DNA of 47,479 nt, from NCBI GenBank assembly GCA_902598405.1, contig CACKBQ010000009.1:1-47479 (forward strand), given 5' to 3'. The DNA is from an uncultured Pelagibacteraceae bacterium. GTDB taxonomy: Bacteria > Pseudomonadota > Alphaproteobacteria > Pelagibacterales > AG-422-B15. This document shows, in pieces, positions 24,008-32,029 of this stretch. The position numbers were made by a program, and so were the translations under genes. How positions within the stretch are numbered: the first letter of the stretch is position 1; each line of letters opens with the position of its first letter. Under the pieces are notes generated by a model that had not been told where the DNA came from, ran no database searches, and saw only the letters and a list, made by a program, of their open reading frames with translations.

Positions 24008-24694
24008 ATGAAAGCTAAAATTCTTGTTATTGAAGATGAGCTGCCGATAGTAGAGTTATTAAAGTACAATCTATCAAAAGCTAATTATGATGTGGATTAC
24101 TGTTTAGACGGTGAATCCGCACTAGATAGAATTTTTTCATCAGTAAAATATGATTTGATTTTGATTGATTGGATGCTTCCTGAGTTATCTGGAATTGAGA
24201 TAAGTAGAAGAATAAGAAAAAACAAATCAACAAAAAATGTACCCTTGATAATGTTAACCGCTAGAGGTGAAGAAGAAGATAAATTGAGAGGTTTTGAAAG
24301 TGAAGTAGACGATTACATAACAAAACCGTTTTCAATCAATGAGTTATTAGCTAGAATTAAAGCGGTACTTAAGAGAATGAGACCAATTTTTTATAACGAA
24401 GTTTTAACCTATAAAGGAATTAGTCTAGACGCATCTTCTCATAAGGTTTCAAGAAACGAGATTGAAATTGATTTAGGTCCCACAGAATTTAATTTGCTTA
24501 GATTTTTAATGGAAAATCAAGGAAAGGTATTTTCAAGGCAGCAGTTACTAGATCATGTTTGGACATCAAGCCCTTACGTTGAACCAAGAACTGTGGATGT
24601 TCATATCAGAAGATTAAGAAAAGCATTAAACAATGGCTTTGAATACGATCCAATAAGAACAGTACGTTCAGCAGGGTATTCTCTTGGCTTATAA
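24008..24694 (+). CDS. phoB: phosphate regulon response regulator PhoB
   Basis: 228 aa. Receiver domain (1-120): acidic pocket IEDE (8-11), phospho-acceptor Asp54 in LIDWMLPELSG, switch Thr in MLTARGEE and Lys in YITKPF. C-terminal OmpR-type winged helix (about 130-228): LDASSHKV, LGPTEFNLLRFLMENQGKVFSR (wing/recognition region) and VDVHIRRLRKAL. When phosphorylated by PhoR it binds Pho boxes, such as the one at 18677. It is the last gene of the cluster, 11 nt from a convergent gene, with no visible intrinsic terminator between. Confidence 0.95.
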   Translation: MKAKILVIEDELPIVELLKYNLSKANYDVDYCLDGESALDRIFSSVKYDLILIDWMLPELSGIEISRRIRKNKSTKNVPLIMLTARGEEEDKLRGFESEVDDYITKPFSINELLARIKAVLKRMRPIFYNEVLTYKGISLDASSHKVSRNEIEIDLGPTEFNLLRFLMENQGKVFSRQQLLDHVWTSSPYVEPRTVDVHIRRLRKALNNGFEYDPIRTVRSAGYSLGL

Positions 24695-24705
24695 GTAGAA
24701 ATTTT

Positions 24706-25542
24706 CTAATGAGATACGTATTCTAATAAGAAAACTCCAATAAACAAAATAATAGCTGCAGCAAGCCTTCTCTTTAACCCTTGTTCTTTAAAAAATAATA
24801 ATCCGATTAGTGAGGCAAAAATTATACTGCTCTCTCTTATTGAAGCCACGTAGTGAATTGGTGCTTGTGTATATGCCCAAAGAACAAGTGAGTACGAAGT
24901 TACAGAGCCAATTGCAGCAATAATCAGTGGAAATTTGTTTTCTGTAAATGTTGTTATCAATAAATTGCGTTGATTGCTTATAGAATAAAGCAGAATTGGA
25001 ATAGGCATCAAAAAAAATAGCCATACAATATATTGCATTGAACTTTCGACTGTTTTGACTGCGTATGAGTCAACTAAAGTATAAAACGTTATAGATACCG
25101 GAAAATATAATAAGGCCAATACGTTTTTATAATCTAAGCTGAAACTTTTACCGATAAAAAGTACAAAAATACCTGATATAATTGTTCCAATTGCTATGAT
25201 TTCATTTAATGAAATTGTTTTGTTTAAGATAAATATTAAAATCAAAATTGTTAGTAAGGGTGCAAGACCCCTTGCAAATGGATAAGCGACCGAAAAATCC
25301 TCTATAGCATATGCTCTTGTTAATGAGTGCATGTACATTGTATGGGCAATGACACCAAAAAATAAATATATTGCTGCAGTAGAAGAGGGCAGGCCAACGT
25401 AAAATAATAAAGGCACCATAAATAGAGCTATAATCGTTGCTAAGATAACCATCTTCGCAAATCCATTACCTTTATTTTTTATGAAAGCATTCCAAGACGC
25501 ATGCAATATTGCTGAAAATAATATGACGCTTAAAATTGACAT
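24706..25542 (-). CDS. EamA/DMT family transporter
   Basis: 278 aa, ten hydrophobic segments in two EamA repeats. LHASWNAFIKNKG at the N-terminus, DFSVAYPFARGLAPLL at the end of the first repeat and YVASIRESSIIFASLIGLLFFKE in the second are the family's helix-end patterns. Such proteins export or import small metabolites; the substrate is unknown. It is the last gene of a three-gene minus-strand operon, starting 1 nt after the PNPOx-like gene. Confidence 0.85.
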   Translation of the reverse strand: MSILSVILFSAILHASWNAFIKNKGNGFAKMVILATIIALFMVPLLFYVGLPSSTAAIYLFFGVIAHTMYMHSLTRAYAIEDFSVAYPFARGLAPLLTILILIFILNKTISLNEIIAIGTIISGIFVLFIGKSFSLDYKNVLALLYFPVSITFYTLVDSYAVKTVESSMQYIVWLFFLMPIPILLYSISNQRNLLITTFTENKFPLIIAAIGSVTSYSLVLWAYTQAPIHYVASIRESSIIFASLIGLLFFKEQGLKRRLAAAIILFIGVFLLEYVSH

Positions 25543-25543
25543 T

Positions 25544-26170
25544 TTACGGAGTAAGCCATTCCTTGTTTAAACTGCCGTTTGTGGATGTAAACAATGCTCG
25601 GCGATGACCTTGACGATGCAAATAAAGCCACTCAATCGAGTGAATTTGAATTTCCACTAAAGTAAAGTTGTTATAACCGTTTTGTAAAAGATCATCGTCC
25701 GGTAGTTCGTGTTCATGCTCTGGTAAGTACCCTGAAGTTGGTTCATCCGATGGAGTTCCAGGTGCCTTTTCAACAACATAACATTTCTTGCTAAATGACC
25801 TCGAGTTATCCCAGGCCATTTTTGCTTTATCGTTTTTATGATTGATTTCAGCTTTTCCTGAAACTTTGATTTGTATCTTTTTGCCATGATCGTAAAACAG
25901 CATGGTTACTGCATTGTTTTTTTTGATTTCATCAATTTTACTGGATCGGATATCCGTATGAAAACTTATGGTATTATTTTTCTTATCAACATGCCTGAGG
26001 ACAACTGTTCTAACCGATGGAAATGAGTCATTGAATGTTGAAATATACCCTTGATGTAATTCAGATTTTGATTTTGATTTACCAATTATGAGTTGATCCC
26101 AAATATTTTCATAAGTCTTATCAAGATCATTATAAAAATCAGGTTTATCGTGTGTATGATCTTTTACCAT
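25544..26170 (-). CDS. pyridoxamine 5'-phosphate oxidase-like FMN-binding protein
   Basis: 208 aa split-barrel flavoprotein. SVRTVVLRHVD, ISFHTDIRSSKIDEIKKN, AVTMLFYDHGKKIQIKVSG and a C-terminal IEWLYLHRQGHRRA reproduce the FMN-binding elements of PdxH-like proteins, but the protein belongs to the broader Pyridox_ox_2 type and not to PdxH itself. The reaction is unknown. It overlaps the upstream SDR gene by 7 nt and sits 1 nt from the EamA gene, so the three are co-expressed. Confidence 0.82.
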   Translation of the reverse strand: MVKDHTHDKPDFYNDLDKTYENIWDQLIIGKSKSKSELHQGYISTFNDSFPSVRTVVLRHVDKKNNTISFHTDIRSSKIDEIKKNNAVTMLFYDHGKKIQIKVSGKAEINHKNDKAKMAWDNSRSFSKKCYVVEKAPGTPSDEPTSGYLPEHEHELPDDDLLQNGYNNFTLVEIQIHSIEWLYLHRQGHRRALFTSTNGSLNKEWLTP

Positions 26171-26841
26171 TCTAGCTTTTTTCCTTCATAATTTAAAAAT
26201 GAGCCAGTGTTATCAAGATTTAGTTCATTTATAACACTGATCATTCGGGTAATGCTCTCAGGTATCTCTAATTTCGCACTTGTGCCACCCATATCGGTTT
26301 TTACCCATCCTGGGTGCAAAATAAGGACAGATATACCATCTTCTTTCCAATCTATTGATAAGCTTCTTGCTGCAGAATTAAGAGCTGATTTTGACGAGCG
26401 ATAAAAATAAAATCTACCAGAGTAATTGTCATCAATACTTCCCAATTGACTAGATATAAAAACGACTTTCTTATCAGATCCCATTTTTAAGTTGTTCTTT
26501 AATTTTCGTGCAAGAATTATGGGTATCACAGCATTAATTCTCATTTCATTCATCCAGGCATCTGTATCAAGATCTTCTTTTAATTGCTCATCACTAAAAA
26601 TACCTGCGTTGTGAATGAGTATATCAATTTTTTGAGACCCGATAGTTGTTATAAAATTATTCACGCTTGCATCAGAAGTTAAGTCAAGTTCAGCGACATC
26701 GATATTGTTAATTTCACTCAACTCTTTTGAGCGATCTTTATTTCGAGTGGTTGCAATGATGTTATGGTTCGTATTACTGTATTGTCTTACAAACTCAAGC
26801 CCAAGACCTCGATTGGCTCCTATGATTAATATATTGCTCAT
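26164..26841 (-). CDS. short-chain dehydrogenase/reductase
   Basis: 225 aa. The NAD(P) loop GANRGLG (8-14), HNAG (77-80), the catalytic Ser in FISSQLG (130-131) and YxxxK (Tyr147, Lys151) are all present, and HPGWVKTDMGG follows as in classical SDRs. The pattern resembles the csgA / C-factor-like subgroup, with unknown substrate. First gene of the SDR / PNPOx-like / EamA operon. Its start is 26 nt from the divergent VanZ-like gene. Confidence 0.88.
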   Translation of the reverse strand: MSNILIIGANRGLGLEFVRQYSNTNHNIIATTRNKDRSKELSEINNIDVAELDLTSDASVNNFITTIGSQKIDILIHNAGIFSDEQLKEDLDTDAWMNEMRINAVIPIILARKLKNNLKMGSDKKVVFISSQLGSIDDNYSGRFYFYRSSKSALNSAARSLSIDWKEDGISVLILHPGWVKTDMGGTSAKLEIPESITRMISVINELNLDNTGSFLNYEGKKLEW

Positions 26842-26867
26842 TTTATATATAAACTTATAGTACGTTC

Positions 26868-27230
26868 ATGAGCATTTTAGCAAATCCTCTTCGACTAATC
26901 TTCTTTTTTTATTTATTTTATCTTTATTACTCATATGTGCGACCTGTGCCTGTTGACTCTACAGTAAGAGAAGTAGCAAATTTAATTACTGACTACGGAA
27001 TACACTTTATCTCATTTTTCATACTCGGTGCCTTGGCTCAACTCGCTAACAATAAAAACAATGACTTTCTATTTGGTATCAGCTTAGCCCTGATCACAAG
27101 TGTTTTTATTGAGTTTATACATTTTTTTATACCGTTTCGTGATTTTGTAATAATGGAAGGTTTTGCAAATATAGTTGGTTGTGTATCAGCTATTTATCTA
27201 ATAAGTTATTTAAGAAAAAAAAATGAGTAA
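26868..27230 (+). CDS. VanZ-like membrane protein
   Basis: 120 aa, four hydrophobic segments. DYGIHFISFFILGALAQLA and SVFIEFIHFFIPFRDFVIMEGFANIVGC match the VanZ-like pattern (K/I-HF..F..LG and IE..Q.F.PxR...D...N..G). The function of these proteins outside teicoplanin resistance is unknown. It overlaps the following thioesterase gene by 8 nt, so the two are coupled. Confidence 0.75.
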   Translation: MSILANPLRLIFFFYLFYLYYSYVRPVPVDSTVREVANLITDYGIHFISFFILGALAQLANNKNNDFLFGISLALITSVFIEFIHFFIPFRDFVIMEGFANIVGCVSAIYLISYLRKKNE

Positions 27231-27591
27231 ACTTTTAATTAGAAATATATGTCAACCACCGGATAGCAATCCTTACGGCACGGCTCATGGAGCTTGGATC
27301 GTTAAACAAATGGCTCATGGAGGTATTTATATGACTCAGCTTGTTTCAAAAGGAAATGCCGTATTAGTGGAATCTAAAGTTAAATATAAAAATCCAATGC
27401 ATGTTGGTAAATTCATCAATGTTTACGGATCAATTGTATCTGTAAAGCAATCGAAAATGATATTCAAAATTACCGCAATGCGTTCTGAAATGAATCAAAA
27501 GGAAGTTGAAGTGGCGGTAGGGGAGTTTTCCTACGTTGCTATCAATGACAAAAATAAAACAAGAAAATTTAAACCAAATTTAAAGATCTAA
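27223..27591 (+). CDS. acyl-CoA thioesterase, YciA-like hotdog fold
   Basis: 122 aa single hotdog domain. The N-terminal PPDSNPYGTAHGAWIVKQMAHGG segment corresponds to the YciA motif (D.N..G..FGG.I...MD..G), with His where a Phe is more usual; SKGNAVLVESKVKYKNPMHVGKFINVYG follows as in the family. It hydrolyses acyl-CoA esters. The catalytic Asp of YciA (QMD) reads QMAH here, so activity needs caution. Overlaps the VanZ-like gene. Confidence 0.75.
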   Translation: MSKLLIRNICQPPDSNPYGTAHGAWIVKQMAHGGIYMTQLVSKGNAVLVESKVKYKNPMHVGKFINVYGSIVSVKQSKMIFKITAMRSEMNQKEVEVAVGEFSYVAINDKNKTRKFKPNLKI

Positions 27592-27619
27592 AAAAAAGCC
27601 CCCAAATTAATGGGGGCTT
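27592..27619 (-). terminator. intrinsic terminator of the minus-strand microprotein gene
   Basis: AAGCCCCCA (27596-27604) pairs with TGGGGGCTT (27611-27619) around AATTAA. On the minus strand the stem is followed directly by T residues (A-run 27592-27597). On the plus strand only TT follows, so the design favours minus-strand transcripts, although the hairpin also sits just behind the thioesterase stop and may serve it. Confidence 0.8.
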
Positions 27620-27626
27620 AATGTAG

Positions 27627-27725
27627 TTAAAACGGAGCTCCACTCAAAAAGTGGAGGTTTCCACATCTACAATCACATGGAATTTCACTACTCGAGCAAA
27701 GCTCCTCTATACTACCTATAGACAT
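27627..27725 (-). CDS. cysteine-rich microprotein (32 aa), previously unannotated
   Basis: The minus strand carries an extended Shine-Dalgarno AAAGGAGGTG (27739-27730), six nt, then ATG 27725, an open frame of 32 codons and TAA, with an intrinsic terminator 8 nt further on. The peptide begins MSIGSIEELC, carries EIPCDCRCGN and ends HFLSGAPF. Cys residues are at 10, 17, 19 and 21; the C-x-C-x-C block suggests metal binding or a modified peptide core. No maturation enzyme, transporter or known family is visible nearby. The Shine-Dalgarno is stronger than at almost any other gene in the window. It could also act as a structured small RNA, since the message folds into a CTCCACT/AGTGGAG stem near its 3' end. 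Confidence 0.6.
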   Translation of the reverse strand: MSIGSIEELCSSSEIPCDCRCGNLHFLSGAPF

Positions 27726-27810
27726 AGACCACCTCCTTTCATTAAATATGGTTAAAACTGTATTAGTATATATAATTTACTGGATTCTTATTTCAATCAA
27801 GGAGTTTATT

Positions 27811-28248
27811 ATGCAACCCGAATTAATTTTTGAGCCAGTCATCAATATGCTGTGGCTTTCTTTGGCTGTTTTTGCCTTTGGGACAGTCCTTAGACTAAAG
27901 GCCATTGTCATCGACAAGAAGAATACAGAAGATGATTTTAAAATACCCACATTTGAAAACGGCAGCGAATTAATTCAAAATAGTCAGCGAAATTTGACAA
28001 ATTTGTTCGAATTTCCAATCTTCTTTTACGCTGTTTGCATTATGATTTATGTAACGGGAACAGTTGATGAGTATTTTATGTTGTTAGCAACATGGTTCTT
28101 TTGGTTAAGAGTTCTGCACTCAATCGTTCACATATTTTATAATAAAATCATACCTGGTGTTGCCATACCAGTTAGAACGCTATTTTGGTTACCGTCTACG
28201 ATTATCCTAGCATGGATGGCTTATCGAGCTTGCTCTTTAATGATTTGA
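27811..28248 (+). CDS. MAPEG family membrane protein (copy 1)
   Basis: 145 aa from ATG 27811, which has AAGGAG at 27799-27804; the longer frame from 27748 has no ribosome site and would collide with the microprotein promoter. Four hydrophobic segments; QNSQRNLTNLFEFPIFFYAVC and WLRVLHSIVHIFYNK match the MAPEG pattern (N..E..P.F, R..H). Eukaryotic members are glutathione-dependent lipid enzymes; bacterial ones are largely uncharacterised. The stop overlaps the next MAPEG start as TGATG. Confidence 0.75.
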   Translation: MQPELIFEPVINMLWLSLAVFAFGTVLRLKAIVIDKKNTEDDFKIPTFENGSELIQNSQRNLTNLFEFPIFFYAVCIMIYVTGTVDEYFMLLATWFFWLRVLHSIVHIFYNKIIPGVAIPVRTLFWLPSTIILAWMAYRACSLMI

Positions 28249-28670
28249 TGTTAACTAATATTTTAGTTCCAGCGCTTGGGCTTATTTTATTAACTTTTGT
28301 TATTGGATTAATTCATACAATCGCATCAGTTAATCTAATGGGTAAAGGCAAGGACTGGGAGGAAAGTGGAATTCCTATTGAGCCTTATAAAGATGCACCG
28401 CTATATTTAAAAATTATAAAAAATAATATTTCAAATATATTTGAGTTTTCAGTAGTTTTTTATTTTCTGATTGGGGTCATCGTTTTTATTGAAATCGAAA
28501 GTACTTTTTTGCTAATTTGCGCATGGTTATATTTATTATTTAGAGTGATCCATTCCGTTGTGCATATCAGTTTCAATAACACTGCAGCAAGAGGTGCTAT
28601 CTGGATTTTTTCACAAACTGCTTTGTTGTTATTGTTTCTTGGAACAGCGTATTATGTTTTAAGTAGCTGA
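28248..28670 (+). CDS. MAPEG family membrane protein (copy 2)
   Basis: 140 aa from ATG 28248 (TGATG overlap with copy 1; the longer frame from 28185 would overlap by 64 nt). Four spans, with NNISNIFEFSVVFYFLIG and LLFRVIHSVVHISFNN aligning with copy 1. The two probably form a heteromeric complex, as MAPEG proteins are trimers (inference). The 3' end overlaps the convergent DUF962 gene by 12 nt. Confidence 0.72.
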   Translation: MLTNILVPALGLILLTFVIGLIHTIASVNLMGKGKDWEESGIPIEPYKDAPLYLKIIKNNISNIFEFSVVFYFLIGVIVFIEIESTFLLICAWLYLLFRVIHSVVHISFNNTAARGAIWIFSQTALLLLFLGTAYYVLSS

Positions 28671-29000
28671 TACACCAGCTTCAGATAATCTTTTCTTCAG
28701 TTTACCTGTAAGCATCAAATAAGCCATATGGTGATCACCAATGAGTGACCACAAAGGATATTTAAACGTAGCCGGTTTATTTTTCTCTATAAAGAAATGT
28801 CCAATCCACGCTGGCCCATAACCCGCGAGTAAGATTAGTGGTAAAAACAAGTAATTTTGAGTTAGCAAAAGTGACCAGAACAATACTTGATAGCCAATTG
28901 TTCCAAAATAATGCATTACTCTCGTACTTTTCTTACTATGCTCTCTTAGATAGAAAGGAAAAAAATCATTATAATTTGTATATCTTTGTGGATTTTCCAT
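28659..29000 (-). CDS. DUF962 (Mpo1-like) family membrane protein
   Basis: 113 aa from ATG 29000; an in-frame GTG at 29021 would add seven residues. FFPFYLREHSKKSTRVMHYFGT, then GYGPAWIGHFFIEKNKPATFKYPLWSL and GDHHMAYLM are the DUF962 blocks. The yeast relative Mpo1 is an iron-dependent dioxygenase of fatty-acid alpha-oxidation; the His residues in REHS, MHYFG, GHF and GDHH would bind iron. Two hydrophobic segments lie in between. Start is divergent from, and within 25 nt of, the plus-strand ORF at 29024. Confidence 0.82.
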   Translation of the reverse strand: MENPQRYTNYNDFFPFYLREHSKKSTRVMHYFGTIGYQVLFWSLLLTQNYLFLPLILLAGYGPAWIGHFFIEKNKPATFKYPLWSLIGDHHMAYLMLTGKLKKRLSEAGVSAT

Positions 29001-29023
29001 ATGTTCGATATTATATTTCACTC

Positions 29024-29104
29024 ATGAATCTTGACAATAAAATAATGTACGTGATGGTGGCTGCGTTCGTTGTTTTTATACTATACTCCAGTTTTTCAGC
29101 ATAA
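29024..29104 (+). CDS. tiny single-span membrane peptide ORF (26 aa)
   Basis: ATG 29024 opens a 26-residue frame, MNLDNKIMYVMV then AAFVVFILYSSFSA, that forms one hydrophobic helix after a short polar start. It ends 3 nt before the ATG of the polytopic protein at 29108, so it could be translationally linked to it. No good Shine-Dalgarno. It may be spurious. Confidence 0.35.
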   Translation: MNLDNKIMYVMVAAFVVFILYSSFSA

Positions 29105-29107
29105 ATT

Positions 29108-29812
29108 ATGAATACTTTTTGGGCAGTTCATATTCCTCGATTTGTAATTGTGTATTTTATACTAGCGAATCTTGTGGCGATAATTCTCTTTCCGGGTGGA
29201 AATCACCTTGATAGCACGCAAGTTGGCTATGATTTTACGCGAAATTTTTTCAGTGAATTAGGTTTCTATAAAACTTTTTCTGACGATATTAATTTTCTAT
29301 CTGCTTTTTTCTTTAACAGTGCAATGTTTTTATTTGTTGCCCAAGGTTTTGGATTTCTATTTATGCCATTCTTTTTTAAAGAAAATAAAAAGGCTTATAT
29401 TTTTGCTTGGTTAGGTGCGATTTGTATATTCCTATCAACTATTTTTTATGCAATGGTCGGTCTAACTCCTGGCGATTTATATTTTAATGCACACGTATTT
29501 GCCGTTTTCACTGCATTTCGACTTACTTTGCCTGGCGTATTATTTCTAATGTTGGCCTTTTATTTCAGTAAAGCTAGCAACATTTACACAATTGGTGCTT
29601 TTTTGCTTCTCGCTAGTGTTATTGCTTATATCATTTTCATGGGAGATATGCCTCAAATTGACCCAGTAAATGATCGAGAGAACTTTGTTAGATTTGTTTC
29701 AATGGACATACTTAGGCTTAATGTAATCTTACAAAAACTTATTGTCATTGCCATGCTCGTCTCAATGTTTATGTTTACATTTGGATTTCAAAAACTAAAG
29801 CAGCTGAGCTAA
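29108..29812 (+). CDS. polytopic membrane protein (DUF998-like)
   Basis: 234 aa, about six to seven hydrophobic segments (about 9-30, 59-80, 92-116, 126-150, 158-176, 205-226). The loop YDFTRNFFSELGFYKT after the first span and GLTPGDLYFNAHVFAV in the middle recall DUF998 proteins (N.LS.LG and H...). Function unknown. One nt separates its stop from the convergent amidase stop. Confidence 0.6.
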   Translation: MNTFWAVHIPRFVIVYFILANLVAIILFPGGNHLDSTQVGYDFTRNFFSELGFYKTFSDDINFLSAFFFNSAMFLFVAQGFGFLFMPFFFKENKKAYIFAWLGAICIFLSTIFYAMVGLTPGDLYFNAHVFAVFTAFRLTLPGVLFLMLAFYFSKASNIYTIGAFLLLASVIAYIIFMGDMPQIDPVNDRENFVRFVSMDILRLNVILQKLIVIAMLVSMFMFTFGFQKLKQLS

Positions 29813-29813
29813 A

Positions 29814-31316
29814 TTATACGTTAGGTATTTTATCTATCCACGGCGATGCTTCTTCTAATTGAGCAGCCAGAGAAATTAATGTTTCTTCATCTGCGTATCT
29901 TGATGCAAATTGTACGCCCAAAGGTAAATTATCACTAGTCCAATATGTTGGTAATGAAATTGATGGCTGTCCAGTAATGTTCTGAAGCATTGCATCAGGC
30001 GAGTACCATAAACTCTCAGGTGCTAAGTTATTAAGAATAGAGTCTCTTATTGATTGAATACGAAATACCCAACCCAATTTTAAAGTCATGATAATTTCAC
30101 TTAAAATACTTGCTTGTTTGTTTGGTCTAATCTCGCCAATCAGAGGAGGTTTCTGAGATATGATAGGAGTCAAGACTACATCATACTTATCAGTTTCTTC
30201 CATTACCGATCGAGCAATCTTTTGCATAGTATAACGTGCCCAAGTGTAGTCACTCGCTCTGAAACTTTTACCCAAATAATTAAATAGTCTAGTTGCCGTT
30301 TCAATTTCATTTTTCTTAAATCCTCTTCCAACAACATCTTTCAATTCATTAAACATCTGGGTTACATGAGAGGATATAGTTATTGTAAATGCTCTTGCAG
30401 CAAGAAGTCCGTCATAACTGAAATTCATTTCTTCAATATCGTGACCTAAGTCTTCACATAATTTGGCATTGAATTTAATTGCTTCAATTGCATCAGGTGA
30501 GGGTTCAATTCCAACAGGACTTTTAAGATTAAACCCAATCTTTAGTTTATTTTTTTTACTCAGAGCTTCAACAAGAGAACCTTTTTTGTATGGAATGCCA
30601 TAAGGATCACCCACAACGTTTCCAAACAAACAATCATACATATGAGCCGTGTCTCTGACTGTTCGAGAAACAATACCGGAATGGGTAAGACCTCCCCATT
30701 TATCACCGTGAGAAGGTGCGAATGATGTTCTTGCTCTATTAGGCTTTAATCCAACTAGACCGCATGATGCGGCGGGAATTCTAATTGATCCACCACCATC
30801 ACTTGCATGTGCAATAGGAACTATTCGACTTGAAACTGCTGAAGCTGCACCACCACTAGATCCACCTGTTGTTCTATTGGTATCCCAAGGATTTCTTGTT
30901 GGGCCAAATTCAGTTGGCTCAGTTGTAACCATGAGACCGTATTCAGGTGTTGCAGATTTTCCACATATAACAGCACCAGTTTCTCTAAATTGTCTTGTGA
31001 GGTGATTGTCGTAAGGCATTTTAGTATTTTTTAAATACTTACTGCCTTGCATCATGTGATAGTTAGCTAGAGAACTATCCATATCTTTCATAAGAAATGG
31101 AACTCCAATAAAAGTTCCATTTAATTCTTTGTTTCTATTTATTGACTCGAATGCGTAGTGATACATTGTACGATGCACTGCATTTAATTTAGGGTTCAGT
31201 TTTTCAATTAGATCAATGGCACTATCAAGAGGATCAATAGGGGATATTTCTTTATTTCTAATTAATTCGGCTATGCCTAAACCATCATAATTTGTATATT
31301 CTTTGAAAATAGCCAT
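29814..31316 (-). CDS. amidase (amidase signature family)
   Basis: 500 aa. The Ser-cisSer-Lys triad is visible: Lys77 in VPFLMKDMD, the GGSSGG stretch at 151-156 supplying the cis-Ser, and nucleophile Ser177 in SDGGGSIRIPA. Family members hydrolyse amides, aryl amides or amino-acid amides; the C-terminal ITGQPSISLPTYW block is standard. It is not GatA: no gatB or gatC is nearby and the N-terminal region lacks the GatA pattern. Monocistronic on the minus strand, with 74 nt to the divergent DUF502 gene. Confidence 0.92.
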   Translation of the reverse strand: MAIFKEYTNYDGLGIAELIRNKEISPIDPLDSAIDLIEKLNPKLNAVHRTMYHYAFESINRNKELNGTFIGVPFLMKDMDSSLANYHMMQGSKYLKNTKMPYDNHLTRQFRETGAVICGKSATPEYGLMVTTEPTEFGPTRNPWDTNRTTGGSSGGAASAVSSRIVPIAHASDGGGSIRIPAASCGLVGLKPNRARTSFAPSHGDKWGGLTHSGIVSRTVRDTAHMYDCLFGNVVGDPYGIPYKKGSLVEALSKKNKLKIGFNLKSPVGIEPSPDAIEAIKFNAKLCEDLGHDIEEMNFSYDGLLAARAFTITISSHVTQMFNELKDVVGRGFKKNEIETATRLFNYLGKSFRASDYTWARYTMQKIARSVMEETDKYDVVLTPIISQKPPLIGEIRPNKQASILSEIIMTLKLGWVFRIQSIRDSILNNLAPESLWYSPDAMLQNITGQPSISLPTYWTSDNLPLGVQFASRYADEETLISLAAQLEEASPWIDKIPNV

Positions 31317-31390
31317 TATTGATTATATTAACCCCAAAAATATGATAATCTCTTTAAAATTTTTTTAATGATTCAGTCTATTTAAAACCT

Positions 31391-32029
31391 ATGGCAGATG
31401 CAAATAAGAAAAAAGGAAACCCAGTCATTAATTTTATTAAAAGGTACTTTTTTACAGGTCTTTTAATATCGGCGCCAATTGGAGCGACGATTTACATTAC
31501 AATATTTATTGTCGAATTTATTGCTGGTCTGGTTCCAGACAGATTTAACCCAAATGGGCTGCTACCTGAGATCATTGGCTATAAAATTCCTGGCCTTGAA
31601 TTAATTATAGCATTTCTATCTTTTATCTTAATTGGTCTAATATTTTCGACTTTATTTGGAAAAGCTATACTCGGTTATTTTGACAATCTTATTACACGTA
31701 TTCCATTAGCGGGTAATGTCTATAAAGCTATCAAACAAATAACGGAGACATTCTCGAATACAGATTCAGCATATCAAAAAGTTGTTCTCATTGAGTATCC
31801 AAGAAAAGATATATATGCAATTGGCTTTATGACAGGTGAGACAAAAGGTGAAATCAAGGAAAGACAGAAAATAGAAATGGTCAATGTATTTGTTCCAACC
31901 ACACCAAATCCTACCTCAGGATTTTTACTCTTCATACCTAAAGATGATATCGTTGAACTTGATATGTCTGTTGAAGATGCGATTAAATTAGTAGTGTCAG
32001 CCGGCATGGTGGTTCCACCAAGGAAATAA
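31391..32029 (+). CDS. DUF502 family membrane protein
   Basis: 212 aa. Two spans (about 15-40 and 62-88) flank a loop, then a soluble C-terminal domain. Family blocks: FFTGLLISAPIGATIYITIF, NLITRIPLAGNVYKAIKQI, FVPTTPNPTSGFLLFIPKDD and SAGMVVPP. DUF502 proteins are often encoded next to recG in alphaproteobacteria, as here, where the stop codons abut with zero gap at 32029/32030. Function unknown. Confidence 0.88.
   Translation: MADANKKKGNPVINFIKRYFFTGLLISAPIGATIYITIFIVEFIAGLVPDRFNPNGLLPEIIGYKIPGLELIIAFLSFILIGLIFSTLFGKAILGYFDNLITRIPLAGNVYKAIKQITETFSNTDSAYQKVVLIEYPRKDIYAIGFMTGETKGEIKERQKIEMVNVFVPTTPNPTSGFLLFIPKDDIVELDMSVEDAIKLVVSAGMVVPPRK

Noticed and set aside
27592-27619. The GC-rich hairpin as a dedicated terminator of the plus-strand thioesterase gene
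   Set aside because: On the plus strand only two T residues follow the stem, while the minus strand has a proper T-run; it may assist both but fits the microprotein gene best.
27748-27810. Extended N-terminus of the first MAPEG protein from ATG 27748
   Set aside because: No Shine-Dalgarno at 27748, whereas ATG 27811 has AAGGAG at ideal spacing and gives the normal family start.
28185-28247. Extended N-terminus of the second MAPEG protein from 28185
   Set aside because: It would overlap the upstream gene by 64 nt; ATG 28248 gives a TGATG coupling and a normal MAPEG start.
29814-31316. Glutamyl-tRNA amidotransferase subunit GatA
   Set aside because: It has the general amidase triad, but no gatC/gatB neighbours and the N-terminal region lacks the GatA pattern.
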